Assembly (NCBI GenBank): GCA_039923855.1
Contig: JBDTBW010000081.1
Location: 1 to 28,556 of the forward strand
Origin: 66-474 sp039923855
GTDB taxonomy: Bacteria; Pseudomonadota; Gammaproteobacteria; Xanthomonadales; Rhodanobacteraceae
Length of the DNA: 28,556 bases
Direction of reading: 5' to 3'
Under the pieces are notes generated by a model. That model made no database searches, was not told the DNA's origin, and saw only the letters and a list, made by a program, of their open reading frames with translations. The position numbers and the translations under genes were made by a program. Below are positions 6,649-16,900 of this stretch, piece by piece (position 1 is the first letter of the stretch; every line of letters starts with the position of its first letter).

Positions 6649-8028
6649 ATGACGAAGAGCCTTTCCAACTCCACGCTGTCCGCACGCGATCTCGCCACTG
6701 TATGGCATCCCTGCACACAGATGCACGACCACAGCGAGTACGGCGTGCCGATGATCCCGGTCGCGCGTGGAAAAGGCGCGTGGCTGATCGATCACGACGG
6801 CAACCGTTATCTCGATTGTGTAAGTTCATGGTGGACCAACCTGTTCGGGCACTGCGAGCCGCGCATCGCGGCGGCGGTCAAGCAGCAGCTCGACACGCTG
6901 GAACAGGTGATCTTCGCCGGGTTTACCCACGAACCGGCGTTGCAACTGGCCGAGGAGCTGGTGCGGATCACGCCACCCGGACTCGATCGCGTGTTCTTCG
7001 CCGACAATGGTTCAAGTGCGGTCGAAGTCGCGCTGAAGATGAGTTTTCATTACTGGCTCAATAAGAGCGGGCGCAACAGCGGGCGCGGCAGGAAGAAGCG
7101 CTTCATCGCGCTAACCGGCAGCTATCACGGCGAGACGCTGGGTGCGCTGTCGGTCACCGATGTCGCGCTGTACCGAAAGACCTACGCGCCGCTGTTGCTG
7201 GAACCGATTCTGGCGCCGTCGCCGGATGCCTACCAACGCGAACCGGGCGAATCATGGGAAAGCGTTGCGCGACGACGTCTCGATGAAATGCGGGCGATAC
7301 TGCAATCTCACGCGCACCAGGTCTGCGCGGTGATCGTCGAACCCTTGGTGCAATGCGCGGGCGGCATGCGCATGTATCACCCTTCATATCTGACCGGGCT
7401 GCGGGCGTTGTGCGACGAGTTCGACGTGCATCTGATCGCCGATGAGATCGCGGTGGGTTTCGGCCGGACGGGGACTTTGTTCGCCTGCGAGCAGGCTGGC
7501 ATCGCTCCCGATTTCATGTGCCTGTCGAAAGGCCTGACCGGCGGTTTTCTGCCCTTGTCGGCGGTGCTGACGACACGACATGTTTACGAAGCGTTCTACG
7601 CCGAATACCAGAGCGGCAAGGCGTTTCTGCATTCGCACAGTTACACCGGCAATCCGCTGGCCTGCGCCGCAGCGCGCGCGACACTTGCGATTTTCCGCGA
7701 TGAGCCGGTAATTGAAAGCAATCGCGAATTGGCGCGGTGCATCTCGCAACGGCTCGCACCGCTGGCCGATCATCCGAACGTGGCGGAAGTACGCCAGACC
7801 GGCATGATCGCTGCGGTCGAACTCGTCAGGGACAAGATTAACCTTACGCACTTTCCCGCCAACGAGCGACGCGGGCTGCGCGTCTATCTGCATGGACTCG
7901 CACATGGCGCATTGCTGCGCCCGCTCGGCGACGTTGTTTATTTCATGCCGCCGTACTGCATCACGCCGGAGGAGATCGGCGCGATGGCACGCACCGCCGC
8001 GGAGGGTATCGAGGCGGCGGTGCGTTGA
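6649..8028 (+). CDS. bioA: Adenosylmethionine-8-amino-7-oxononanoate aminotransferase BioA
   Basis: BioA makes 7,8-diaminopelargonate from 8-amino-7-oxononanoate using S-adenosylmethionine as amino donor, the penultimate precursor step of biotin synthesis. The class III aminotransferase with BioA-specific features is clear: WHPCTQM near the N-terminus, SSWWTNLFGH, the PLP phosphate-binding SYHGETLGALSV, IADEIAVGFGRTG carrying the PLP-pairing aspartate, and the Schiff-base lysine K294 in LSKGLTGG. The start at 6649 (MTKSLSN) gives 459 residues; ATG 6637 and ATG 6613 are in-frame alternatives with no better ribosome binding site. No other bio gene lies nearby, and I saw no BirA-type operator. 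Confidence 0.96.
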   Translation: MTKSLSNSTLSARDLATVWHPCTQMHDHSEYGVPMIPVARGKGAWLIDHDGNRYLDCVSSWWTNLFGHCEPRIAAAVKQQLDTLEQVIFAGFTHEPALQLAEELVRITPPGLDRVFFADNGSSAVEVALKMSFHYWLNKSGRNSGRGRKKRFIALTGSYHGETLGALSVTDVALYRKTYAPLLLEPILAPSPDAYQREPGESWESVARRRLDEMRAILQSHAHQVCAVIVEPLVQCAGGMRMYHPSYLTGLRALCDEFDVHLIADEIAVGFGRTGTLFACEQAGIAPDFMCLSKGLTGGFLPLSAVLTTRHVYEAFYAEYQSGKAFLHSHSYTGNPLACAAARATLAIFRDEPVIESNRELARCISQRLAPLADHPNVAEVRQTGMIAAVELVRDKINLTHFPANERRGLRVYLHGLAHGALLRPLGDVVYFMPPYCITPEEIGAMARTAAEGIEAAVR

Positions 8029-8054
8029 GGATCGAGCGAGCGACCGGCGGAAAA

Positions 8055-8402
8055 TCAGCCGCCGCCGCTGGATATTCTGGGGTCGAGTTGCCGCAGGGCG
8101 CGGCCCAGGTTCGGATCGCCGGTTTGCAACAACTCTTCGCGGCTGTAGCTGTCGCCGTTGACCGGCAGACAACCGCCCTTGGGCGGCGGAATGTGGCTAC
8201 CGGTGTCGCGCAGGCAGTTGCGATCGCCCGGCGCGGGCACTTGCCGCGTACCCACCGCTACATTGTTGTCGGCGTTGGTGGTCTGCTGCGTGGTGGTGGT
8301 GGTCGTCGAGACATCGGCCGACGCATTCTGCGCGACGGCCGTGCCTGCGAAGGCACCCACCCCGCAAGCTGCAATAAAACCGGCGAGGATGATCTTGTTC
8401 AT
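8055..8402 (-). CDS. Small secreted protein of unknown function
   Basis: I do not recognise a named family. The 115-residue product has a signal peptide (MNKIILAGF and an Ala/Gly-rich core) with likely cleavage after A24 (TAVA then QNAS), so it is probably periplasmic. The mature part opens with a low-complexity Ser/Thr/Gln/Asn stretch (STTTTTTQQTTNADNN, residues 32-47), followed by a region with two cysteines, C63 and C78, that could form a disulfide around GSHIPPPKGG, and a polar tail with a terminal SSGGG. TTGGAG precedes the ATG at 8402 by about 9 bases. It converges on bioA with a 26-base gap and is divergent from rsmE. Confidence 0.75.
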   Translation of the reverse strand: MNKIILAGFIAACGVGAFAGTAVAQNASADVSTTTTTTQQTTNADNNVAVGTRQVPAPGDRNCLRDTGSHIPPPKGGCLPVNGDSYSREELLQTGDPNLGRALRQLDPRISSGGG

Positions 8403-8446
8403 GGTTGCGTACTCCAAGTCGTACTACAAAGTCGCTCCCCATCAAC

Positions 8447-8475
8447 ATTGTGCGCCGCCGGCGTGGGCGTGACAA
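8447..8475 (-). promoter_or_regulatory. Candidate promoter of the small secreted protein gene
   Basis: On the minus strand TTGTCA (8470-8475) and CACAAT (8447-8452) are 17 bases apart, five and four matches to the sigma-70 boxes. Transcription would start near 8440, leaving a leader of about 38 bases before the ATG at 8402. Confidence 0.5.
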
Positions 8476-8544
8476 ATGCCATCCCCTGCGATGACAGCGT
8501 TCATTCATACTGGAACGCAATCTTACACAAGCTTTTGAACCGCT

Positions 8545-9282
8545 GTGCGCAGAATCCGTATCCATGTCGATCGGCCCTTGAAAACGGGCGACGAAATCAC
8601 GTTGCCGGCGCAAACGGCCGCGCATATGGCGCACGTATTGCGCCTGCGCGTGGGCGACGCGCTTACGCTGTTCAATGGCGATGGTTGCGACTACGGCGCC
8701 GAACTGACATCGGCGTCGCCGCGCGAGGGGCGCGCACGCATTCTGGCTGCGCGGCGCGTGGACACCGAATCGCCGTTGCGCATTACACTCGCGCAGGCTT
8801 TGGCACGCGGCGAAAAGATGGATTGGATCGTGCAAAAAGCCGCCGAACTTGGCGTTGCCAGCATCGTCCCACTGATCACCGAACGCAGCGAAGTGCGCCT
8901 GGATGCAGCACGCGCCCACAAGCGCGTCGCGCATTGGCGCGCGGTGATAGCCGCTGCGTGTGAGCAATGCGGGCGGGCGCGCCTGCCCGAAATCATCGCT
9001 CCACAATCAATGGAAACGTGGCTGGCATCGCTCGAATGCGACGAGGGAGCCGCGCGGCTGGCGCTGTTTCCGGATGGCAACCTGTCGCCACGCGATTCCG
9101 GCATTGCGGCGAACTGCGCGATTCTGGCGGTCGGCCCGGAAGGCGGCTTCGGGGAATGCGACATCGCTGCATTGCGTGCTGCGGATTTTCGCGGACTGAA
9201 GTTGGGGCCGCGCGTGCTGCGCACGGAAACCGCGGGGCTGGCGGCGATCGCGGCGTTGCAGGCGCTCTACGGCGATTTCTAA
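8545..9282 (+). CDS. rsmE: 16S rRNA (uracil(1498)-N3)-methyltransferase RsmE
   Basis: RsmE methylates U1498 of 16S rRNA in the assembled 30S subunit. The 245-residue product has an N-terminal PUA-like domain (H-x-x-HVLRLRVGD near residues 27-38) and a C-terminal SPOUT knot methyltransferase domain with AVGPEGGFGECDI and LGPRVLRTETAGLAA, the trefoil-knot SAM-binding signatures. The start is a GTG at 8545 (MRRIRIHV), which aligns with the family N-terminus; no in-frame ATG precedes it. It is a single gene, divergent from the secreted-protein gene and convergent with the chpC end across a palindromic element. Confidence 0.95.
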   Translation: MRRIRIHVDRPLKTGDEITLPAQTAAHMAHVLRLRVGDALTLFNGDGCDYGAELTSASPREGRARILAARRVDTESPLRITLAQALARGEKMDWIVQKAAELGVASIVPLITERSEVRLDAARAHKRVAHWRAVIAAACEQCGRARLPEIIAPQSMETWLASLECDEGAARLALFPDGNLSPRDSGIAANCAILAVGPEGGFGECDIAALRAADFRGLKLGPRVLRTETAGLAAIAALQALYGDF

Positions 9283-9293
9283 TCAGCAGCTGC

Positions 9294-9473
9294 AGAATCT
9301 CTGCAAACGTCGCGAGCGAAGGCAGGTTGGTCGGCGCCGGAGCGCAGGAACCGGAGTGTAGACGTCAGTACATGAGGATTCCTTGGCCCCAAAGCGGTAC
9401 ATCCTTGTACCGGGCCTGATCCGAGCACCGCCGACGGCCAGGATGCCGAGCGCAGCAGCTTTGCGGAGATTCT
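9294..9473. repeat. MITE-like palindromic element with 14-bp terminal inverted repeats
   Basis: The gap between rsmE and chpC is occupied by an imperfect palindrome of about 180 bp. Its ends are AGAATCTCTGCAAA (9294-9307) and TTTGCGGAGATTCT (9460-9473), inverted with 13 of 14 matches. Inside, GTCGGCG recurs inverted near both ends, and CGGTACA/TGTACCG (9395-9401 and 9406-9412, loop TCCT) forms a perfect central hairpin. It encodes no protein. The right end abuts the chpC stop codon exactly. I recall similar GGAACCGGAGTG...ACATGAGGATTCC repeats between genes of Lysobacter-type bacteria, but cannot search. It may act as a two-way terminator for the convergent genes. Confidence 0.6.
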
Positions 9474-9952
9474 TAAGTAGCGCGCGCCAGCGCCACCTGC
9501 ACCATGTCCTCGATCTCGGCGAGGTCGGGAATATAGGCATGGTCGTCGCGCACCAACACCTGGTCGCGGACACCCGCCGGTGAGGGACTGTCGTCGCCCG
9601 TTGGGATCAGTATCTCTGGAGAGATCGTGGTCAGGCGCGGGAAACCCTGCGTCAACAACGCCAGGAACGGCATCTTCTGATGTCCTTCCAGCGCCTTCAG
9701 AATCACGACCTTGGCGTTGGTGGTGTGTTCCTCGGCGGCCAGACCCGCGAGCATGGAAAACGAAAACAACGGCAAGCGCCAACCGCGCCAGGACAGCCGA
9801 CCCAGCAACCATGGCGGCGCTGATGGAATCGGTTCCGGATTCGCGTAGGTGATGACCTCGGCCACGGAAGCGTTGGGCAGCAGCACGCGACCCTGCGTAA
9901 CCGGGATCATGACGCCGCGGACTTCGCGGGGCAGTTCGTGCATGGCGCTCAT
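9473..9952 (-). CDS. chpC: CheW-like adaptor of the Pil-Chp system (ChpC)
   Basis: CheW-like proteins tie chemoreceptors to the histidine kinase. The 159-residue product is a single CheW domain, with the family pattern VMIPVTQGRVLLPNASVAEV at the start and WLLGRLSWRGWRLPLFSF where CheW has its W-x-x-G-x-x-x-x-R-G segment; the C-terminus ends in a helix IEDMVQVALA. It is the last gene of the pil-chp cluster, in the place of ChpC in Pseudomonas and Xylella, so that identity rests on both fold and position. Its ATG overlaps the stop of the preceding gene (ATGA), which implies coupled translation. The stop codon touches a palindromic repeat. Confidence 0.82.
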   Translation of the reverse strand: MSAMHELPREVRGVMIPVTQGRVLLPNASVAEVITYANPEPIPSAPPWLLGRLSWRGWRLPLFSFSMLAGLAAEEHTTNAKVVILKALEGHQKMPFLALLTQGFPRLTTISPEILIPTGDDSPSPAGVRDQVLVRDDHAYIPDLAEIEDMVQVALARAT

Positions 9953-10950
9953 TTTACTTTACCCGCGCGTTTCACGCTCTTGACATTTTTTTCCGCGCGG
10001 CGAGCGGATTTCACGTCATCCACGCGCATTTCCTCGAATTCGCGTTCGCGCACCAGTGCCGGCATGACATGCTCGATCGGCTCCAATTCGAAATCGACGG
10101 TGCCTGTTTGCGCAACCGCCGTGACCGGGACCGGCGCGGATTCGCGCGGCGCGGAAAATACGGTCGGCTCATCGACCAATTGCCACGCATCGGCAGCGGA
10201 CGTCGCCGCCGCGAATGGCGACTGGATTTGTTGATGCGTCGACACGGGCGATTCCGGCGCCAGCGCGGCCTCCCAAGGCGGTGGCTCATTCGAAGCACCG
10301 TCCGCCGCGTTGGCGAGCAAGGCATCGACGTGCTCGGAAAGCGCGTTGGCGTCGCGGCCCGCATCACAGGAATCGGAGGGAAAATCCGCCAGCAGGGATT
10401 CGATTTCGTTTTGGGTCAAGGGGCGCGCCGCGCTCACGCCGTCGGCCACATGAGACGGGTATTCCCTTCCGCCGTTGGCGGGGCAAGCTGGCCGAAACCC
10501 GGATGGGGGAAACGCTTGCGAGCCATTCGCGGCGGGCCGCGGCGGATCGACGTCCACGCTGCCGCGCAGCTTGGCGACGAGGTGCCGCGTCCAGCGCGCA
10601 CGCGCCCACCCATCGAGCCCCCGCGAAATGATCGCATCGTTGAACACCACGGGAATGCCGGCGGCATCCAGCGTGGCGGTGAGCGCATCGAGTTTGTCGT
10701 CACAGAGATCGTCGAGATTGATCAGCGCGATCGTGGCGGCAGCGAGCGCAGCGCAATCAACCTGATCGACTCGTATTTTGCAGGCCACCGGCACGCCCGC
10801 TTCCGTCAGCGCTGATTCGACGTGCGCCAGCAACGCGTCGTCGGCGTAGAACAGCGCGATGCGCGGATCAGCTTGCGGCATTGCCGCCGCGTGCGCGGAT
10901 GCGTCGCCAGCCGCGGTGCCACTCGAATAATTTTCGGCGCGATCAGACAT
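9949..10950 (-). CDS. ChpB-like protein lacking the CheB methylesterase domain
   Basis: In related pil-chp clusters this slot, between chpA and chpC, holds ChpB, a CheB-type receptor methylesterase. The 333-residue product has the N-terminal receiver-like domain I recall from xanthomonad ChpB (residues about 25-130: IALFYADDALLAHVESALTE, then IPVVFNDAIISRG and WARARWTRHLVAKLRG), then a long low-complexity acidic linker, and ends at a basic tail (AEKNVKSVKRAGKVK). The roughly 190-residue methylesterase domain with its Ser-His-Asp triad is absent, and I find no remnant in other frames. The ATG at 10950 (MSDRAENYSS) overlaps chpA by 8 bases; the longer frame to 11031 lies inside chpA. The remaining role is unknown, perhaps a scaffold. 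Confidence 0.75.
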   Translation of the reverse strand: MSDRAENYSSGTAAGDASAHAAAMPQADPRIALFYADDALLAHVESALTEAGVPVACKIRVDQVDCAALAAATIALINLDDLCDDKLDALTATLDAAGIPVVFNDAIISRGLDGWARARWTRHLVAKLRGSVDVDPPRPAANGSQAFPPSGFRPACPANGGREYPSHVADGVSAARPLTQNEIESLLADFPSDSCDAGRDANALSEHVDALLANAADGASNEPPPWEAALAPESPVSTHQQIQSPFAAATSAADAWQLVDEPTVFSAPRESAPVPVTAVAQTGTVDFELEPIEHVMPALVREREFEEMRVDDVKSARRAEKNVKSVKRAGKVK

Positions 10951-13900
10951 GGCTCGCCTCCAGCATCTCTTGCACATTGCGCAGCAACTCGGCCTCGTTG
11001 TATGGCTTGCCGAGATAACGCTCCACGCCAATCTCGAACGCGCGCTGGCGGTGTTTCTCGCCGGTGCGTGAAGTGATCATGATGATCGGGATGTCGCGCA
11101 GTCGCGGATCGTTCTTCATGTGCGTGGCCAGCTCGTAGCCGTCCATGCGCGGCATTTCGATGTCCAGCAGCATCAGGTCAGGCACACGCTCGATCAGTTT
11201 CTCGACCGCATCCAGACCGTCCTTCGCGGTGAGCACCTCGAAATCGTTGCGCTCCAGCACGCGGCTGGTGACCTTGCGCATGGTGATCGAATCGTCGACC
11301 ACCATGATGAGGGGTTGCACGCGTTCCTCGTGCGCCGCGACAGGTGGCGGCGCCGCTGCTTCCTGGGCCGTGCTCTCCTGGCGCGCCACCGTGCGGCGCA
11401 CCAACGGGGCGATGTCGAGGATCAGCATCACCGAACCGTCGCCCATGATGGTGGCGCCGAAAATGCCCGGCACCGAACTCACCTGCGGGCCAACCGACTT
11501 CACCACGATCTCGCGCGAACCCACCACCGCGTCAATGCGCACCGCCGCGCGCAGATCGCCGGTGCGGATCATCAGCAGCGGCAACTGGCCTTCGTCGGTG
11601 CCGTGCACGGCGGGCAACCCGAGCAGAAGCGAAAGATCGTGGATCGCGTAATCCTCGCCCGCGTAGCCGAACACCGGGTTGCCAGCGGCCAGACGTTTTT
11701 CCAGCTCGTCGCGACCGATGCGCGCGACACCCTGGATCGATGTCATCGGCACCGCGTAAATGGTTTCGCCGGTGCGCACCAGGATCGCCTGCGCCACCGC
11801 CAGCGTGAACGGCAGACGGATGTTGAAGGCACTGCCGCGGCCGCGTTCGGAGTCGATCGACAGCGAACCGCCGAGCTGCTTGATCTCGTTGGCGACCACG
11901 TCCATGCCGACGCCGCGGCCGGCGATCTGGGTGACCGATTCGGCGGTCGAGAAGCCGGTCTCCAGCACGAATGCATAGAGATCGCGATCGGACAATTGCA
12001 CATCCGGATTCAACAAGCCGCGTTCGACCGCCTTGGCGCGAATCGCGTCACGATCGAAACCGGCGCCGTCGTCGGTGACGCGGATCAGCACTTCGGTGGC
12101 CTCGCGGCTGACCTGGATCGCGACCGTGCCCTCTTCGGGTTTGTTGTGCGCGATCCGCGTGTCAGGCGATTCGATGCCGTGCGCCAGTGCATTGCGCAGC
12201 ATGTGCTCGAACGGGGCTTTCATGCGCTCCAGCAGGTTGCGATCCATTTCGCCTTGCGCACCCTCGACCCGCAACTGCGCACGCTTGCCCATATCCATCG
12301 CGGCCTGCCGCAAGGTGCGGCGCAAGCTCGGCACCATCGATTCGAACGGGACCATGCGCGTGCGCATCAGGCCTTCCTGCAGATCGGAAGACACCCGCGA
12401 TTGTTGCAACAGCAGCGTTTCGGATTGCCGGGTCTGGTCGTCGAGAATCCCCTGGATCGACGTGAGGTCAGCCACCGATTCAGCCAGCGCGCGCGAATAC
12501 TGCTGCAGGTTTGAGAAGCGATCCAGTTCCAGCGGATCGAACGCCGCACCATGCGCGCCTTCGTTCTCGCGCTGGTAACGCGACAGGATTTGCGCCTCAG
12601 TCTCGATTTCCAGCGCGCGCAACTGCGTGCGCAGCCGCGCGACGGTCTGCTCGAGTTCGACCAGGTTGAAACGGAAATTGGAAACCTGCTGCTCGAGACG
12701 CGAACGGTAAATCGACACCTCGCCAGCGTAGTTGACCAGATTGTCCAAAAGATCCGAACGTACCCGGATCATTTCCTGCGCGGCGCGCGGTTCGTCCTCG
12801 AATTGCGGCGCGGCGCGTGGCGCGATCTTTTCCCGCGGCGTCTCCGGCGCGGTTGCTTGCGCCGGTGCGGCTGCTCCCGCCGGCGCGGCGGTTTCGGATT
12901 CGGCGGCTGCGGCTTGGGCTTGCACACGGCCCGCGGCCAGCGCCTCGAAACGCGCGATCGCATTGACGGGCATCGCCACGGCGCGGCCCTGGATCACACG
13001 CTGCAGCAAATCATGCAAGCGGTCAAACCCGCGCTCCAGTGATTCGACGATCAACGGATCGACCTCGCGGCGCCCTTCCGCAATCGCTTCCAGCAGCGTC
13101 TCCATCACATGGCCGAGATCGCCGATCGGCGCGATGCCGGCGACGCGCGCACCGCCTTTGAGCGTATGCAGATCGCGCTGCAGGCCGGCCACAAGTTCAC
13201 GTTCTTCCGGCGTGTCGCGCAATTGCGCGAGCAGGCCATCGGAATGATCGAGCAGCTCGCCGCCTTCCTGGGTGAAGATTTCCAGCAAATCGGGGTCGAT
13301 GTCGGGCAGATCGAGTTTGCCGTCGGGCTGCGAGTCGTCGGGGAACGGCGGAAATGCAGCCAGGCTCGCGGCGCGTTCGGCCGCGCGTGCGCGACGTTCG
13401 ACTGCGACGCGCTCGGCTTCGATATGTTCGGCTTCGGCTTTCTCGGCGGCGATCTTTTCCTGTTCCAGCCGCTGCACCTCCGCGAGCTCCGCCGCGAGAC
13501 GCTCGGCTTCCGCCCGCTCCAATTCAGCTTGTTCGGCAGCGATGCGCTCCGCTTCCATCTTCTCGGCGGCCGCAGCGCGTTCCTCGTCAGCGAGGCGCTG
13601 CGCTTCGAGCGCGGCTTGTTCCGTAACGAGTCGTTCGTCTTCGGCTGCGCGTACCTGCTCAGCATGACGCTCCGCTTCGATCGCAGCTTGCTCCGCAGCG
13701 AGTCGTTCCGCTTCAGCTTTTTCAGCGGCCAGACGTTCCGTTTCGGCACGCTCAGCTTCCATCTTCTCGGCAGCCACGCGCTCGGCTTCGATGCGCTCGG
13801 CTTCCGCCCGATCCAATTCAGTGCGTTCGGCGGCAACGCGTTCTGCTTCGGCTGCGCGTACCTGCTCAGCATGACGCTCCGCTTCGATCGCAGCTTGCTC

Positions 13901-16900
13901 CGCAGCGAGTCGCTCGGCTTCGGCTTGCTCCGCGGCCACGCGCTCGGCTTCGACACGCTCGGCTTCGGCTTTCTCGGCGGCCACGCGCTCGGCTTCGGCT
14001 TGCTCCGCGACGATGCGCTCTTTCTCGGCGCGACGCGCGGTTTCGGCCCGCTCCAATTCAGCTTGTTCGTTCGCGATGTGCTCGGCTTCTGCAGGGGTTT
14101 CAGCGTACGTCTCGACCGGCGTTGCTTCCTCGAAAGATGGCTCGCCGACTTCCGCCGTTTCTTCGAGGGCAACGACATTCCCCTGCATTTCGGCGGCATT
14201 TTCATCGGCGGCGTGCGCCGCTTCATCCATGCCAAGCACAGCCGTCATGGATGCTTCCGGCAATGCGTCGCGCAATGCGGCCAGGCGCTCTGCCAGCGCG
14301 GTGGCATCCGGAATCTCCGGCACCGCCGCATCGAACTGCGCGATCACATGATCGGTATAGGCCACAGTGTCGCGCAACGCGGCCACGCCGCGTGGCAGAG
14401 GCGCCACATCCAGCGCGCGCAGGCGCTTCAACCAGGTTTCCAGCGGGGTCAACACCGCCGCCAGCACGGGAATATCGACCATCGCCACCGCACCGTGCAG
14501 CGTGTGCGCGGCGCGCACCAATGCATCGTCGACCGGCGGCGCGTCCGGCGAACTGCGCGCCAGGAAATCGCGCACCGTCGAGAGATGCTGCGCGACTTCG
14601 CTGCGCAGGATTTCCAGCAACATGGGATCGACCGGCGGCAACGCCGCGGCGATTTCATGCTCGTACACCGGCACCGCTTGCGTGTCGGCAAAATCGACCA
14701 GCGTATCCGTGGGGATCGCTTCGACCTGCTCCGGATACGGCAGCCAGCGACGTACACGGCGCACGACCTTGCGGGTCTGCGCGAAATCCTCAACCCGCGC
14801 CGGCTCGCCGGCGGCGAGTTTGTCGGCGGTCTGCATGATCGCCGCTGTCGGCGCGCGCGGCGCACCCTGGCCTTGCAAGGCGGCGTGGAATTCCGGCAAC
14901 GCGGCAAGCGCATGATCCATCAGCCCCTGCACGTTGACATCCGGCACGATGGTGCGGTCGAGCACGCGATTCAACATGTTCTCGACTTTCCAACTGAATT
15001 CGCCCAGCGCCAGCGCGCCCACCAGACGTCCGGAGCCTTTCAGGGTGTGGAACGAACGTCGCACCGTCTTCAAGGCTTCCAAGTCTTCCGGGTTGGTCTG
15101 CCACGCCGGAAGGTGCGCGCGGATGCTGGCGATCTCCTCGCCCACTTCCTCGACGAACACCTCGCGGATGTCCTCATCGATGCCGGCCGCTTCCTGGAAA
15201 TCGGTCGCGCCGGGATCGTCGCCGACCGCCTCCCCGACTTCCTCCTCTACCTCGATCCATTCACCGTCGCCTTCACCTTGCGGCGGCGCGGTGCTTTCGG
15301 TTTCGGCCAGACGCAAGCCGGCCAATTCATGCGCCCTCGGGACCGGCGCGTCGCTGCGACCCACCACGAGGTCTTCCAGCGTCGCACCGTTCGCAATGCT
15401 GACGACCTCCGAGAGATCCTGTTCGGTCGCCGCCACCGGGGCGGGCATTTCTTGTGTAACGGCGGCGTGCGCGGCGAGCGCCGCGTGTTCGGTCGGTTCT
15501 GGCGCCACGCGCAGCGCCGGCAGCGGCCAGTAGCCGAGCGACTCAAGGCTGCGCTGGGTGCCGTCCAGGATCTTGTCACCGCCGCCGTGCGCATCGCGCG
15601 CGGCTTCGAGGTAATACTCCACACCGGCCATCGCATCGGCCAGCGTGTCCATCTGTTCCGCGGTCGGAATGCGCCGGTCGGCGATCAGTTCGTTGTCGAC
15701 GAAGCGGCCGATGCCACCGAGCAATTCAGCGGGACGATGCAGGTCGAGCATGCGCAGCGCGCCGCTGACCTCATCCAGCAATTTCGGAACGCCGAGTACA
15801 TGATCGTGTGCCCACGGCGATTCGATGAAGGCGATGATGTCGTCCTTGACCCGTGCCAGATTGGTGCCTGCCTCGCGCATCAGCGCATCGACGATCCTGC
15901 GCGCCTCGACGCGCGGCAACGCGCCGGTTTGCGCATCTTCGGCTGGCGCGGCACCGCCGAGCCGTTCGATATGGTCGTCCAGCGATGCGTCGACATAAAG
16001 CAGCGCGCCGGCGACATCCATCAGGATTTCTTCCTCGGGTGCGCGCTGACCGCTCACCACCGCCTCGAGGATTTCGCGCTGCTCGCCGACCACGCGGCGC
16101 GGCACGCCCAAGCCGAGCATGCCCAGCGTATCCCCGACCCGGCGCAGCGTTTCCGCCTGCGGCTCGAGTTCGGCAGCGTCGCCACCTTCGCGGCGCAGGA
16201 AAATATCCAATGCCTCCTTGACCCGCAGCAGATCTTCCTTCAATGCTTGCGAAACGGTATCCAGCAGTACGCGGTTGCGGCCGGTCATCGAACCGCGCGC
16301 GTGCTCCAATTCCTCAGGCGAAGGCAACAAGGCATCCAGCGCATACGCGCTGCGGATGGTGTCTCCCCGGCCGGGGCCGGGCGTGGCATGCGCGATGAAG
16401 TACAGCAGCGCGCGGACCAGCTCGCGGGTGTCGTCACCCGCCAGCGAGGCCTCGCCGTCGTCGTGCAGTTGCTTGATCGCGCGATCGACGCGGCCAAACT
16501 GGTGCTTGACCGCATCGAGATTGTCATCACCCAGATGGCCGTGCTCGCAAGCTTCCAGAACGCCGCCGGCGATCCACCAGAGCCGACGCGCAGGCAGCGT
16601 GGCGCAGATCGCGCCAAGCTCGTCGAGCGCGTCGCGCAGGGTAACGAAATCGGCGCCGCCCTTGCCGAGCAGCCATGCCGCCAGCGCGGTCTGGAAATGG
16701 GTGCGGATACGCTCGCTGCGCTTGCGCAGATCGGCGGGCGGCAACGCCGCGCGCGCGCCGGGCGCGCTGTCGGGCAACGGACGATCGAGGTTCGGCGCGA
16801 ACAGCGCGCTCTCCGACATCGATGCCTCGCCGCGTCCCGCGCGCAATTCGTTCAACAACGGCAGCAGGACGATCGGGACGTCCTTGTGACCGGCCTGTAC

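Noticed and set aside
8280..8325. Phase-variable GTG/ACC trinucleotide tract in the small secreted protein gene
   Set aside because: The run is only four or so perfect units and changes in it keep frame, so switching is unlikely.
11120..12514. A 464-codon plus-strand open frame opposite the kinase, CheW and receiver part of chpA
   Set aside because: Same reason: the antisense frame of a high-GC coding region, with composition unlike a folded protein.
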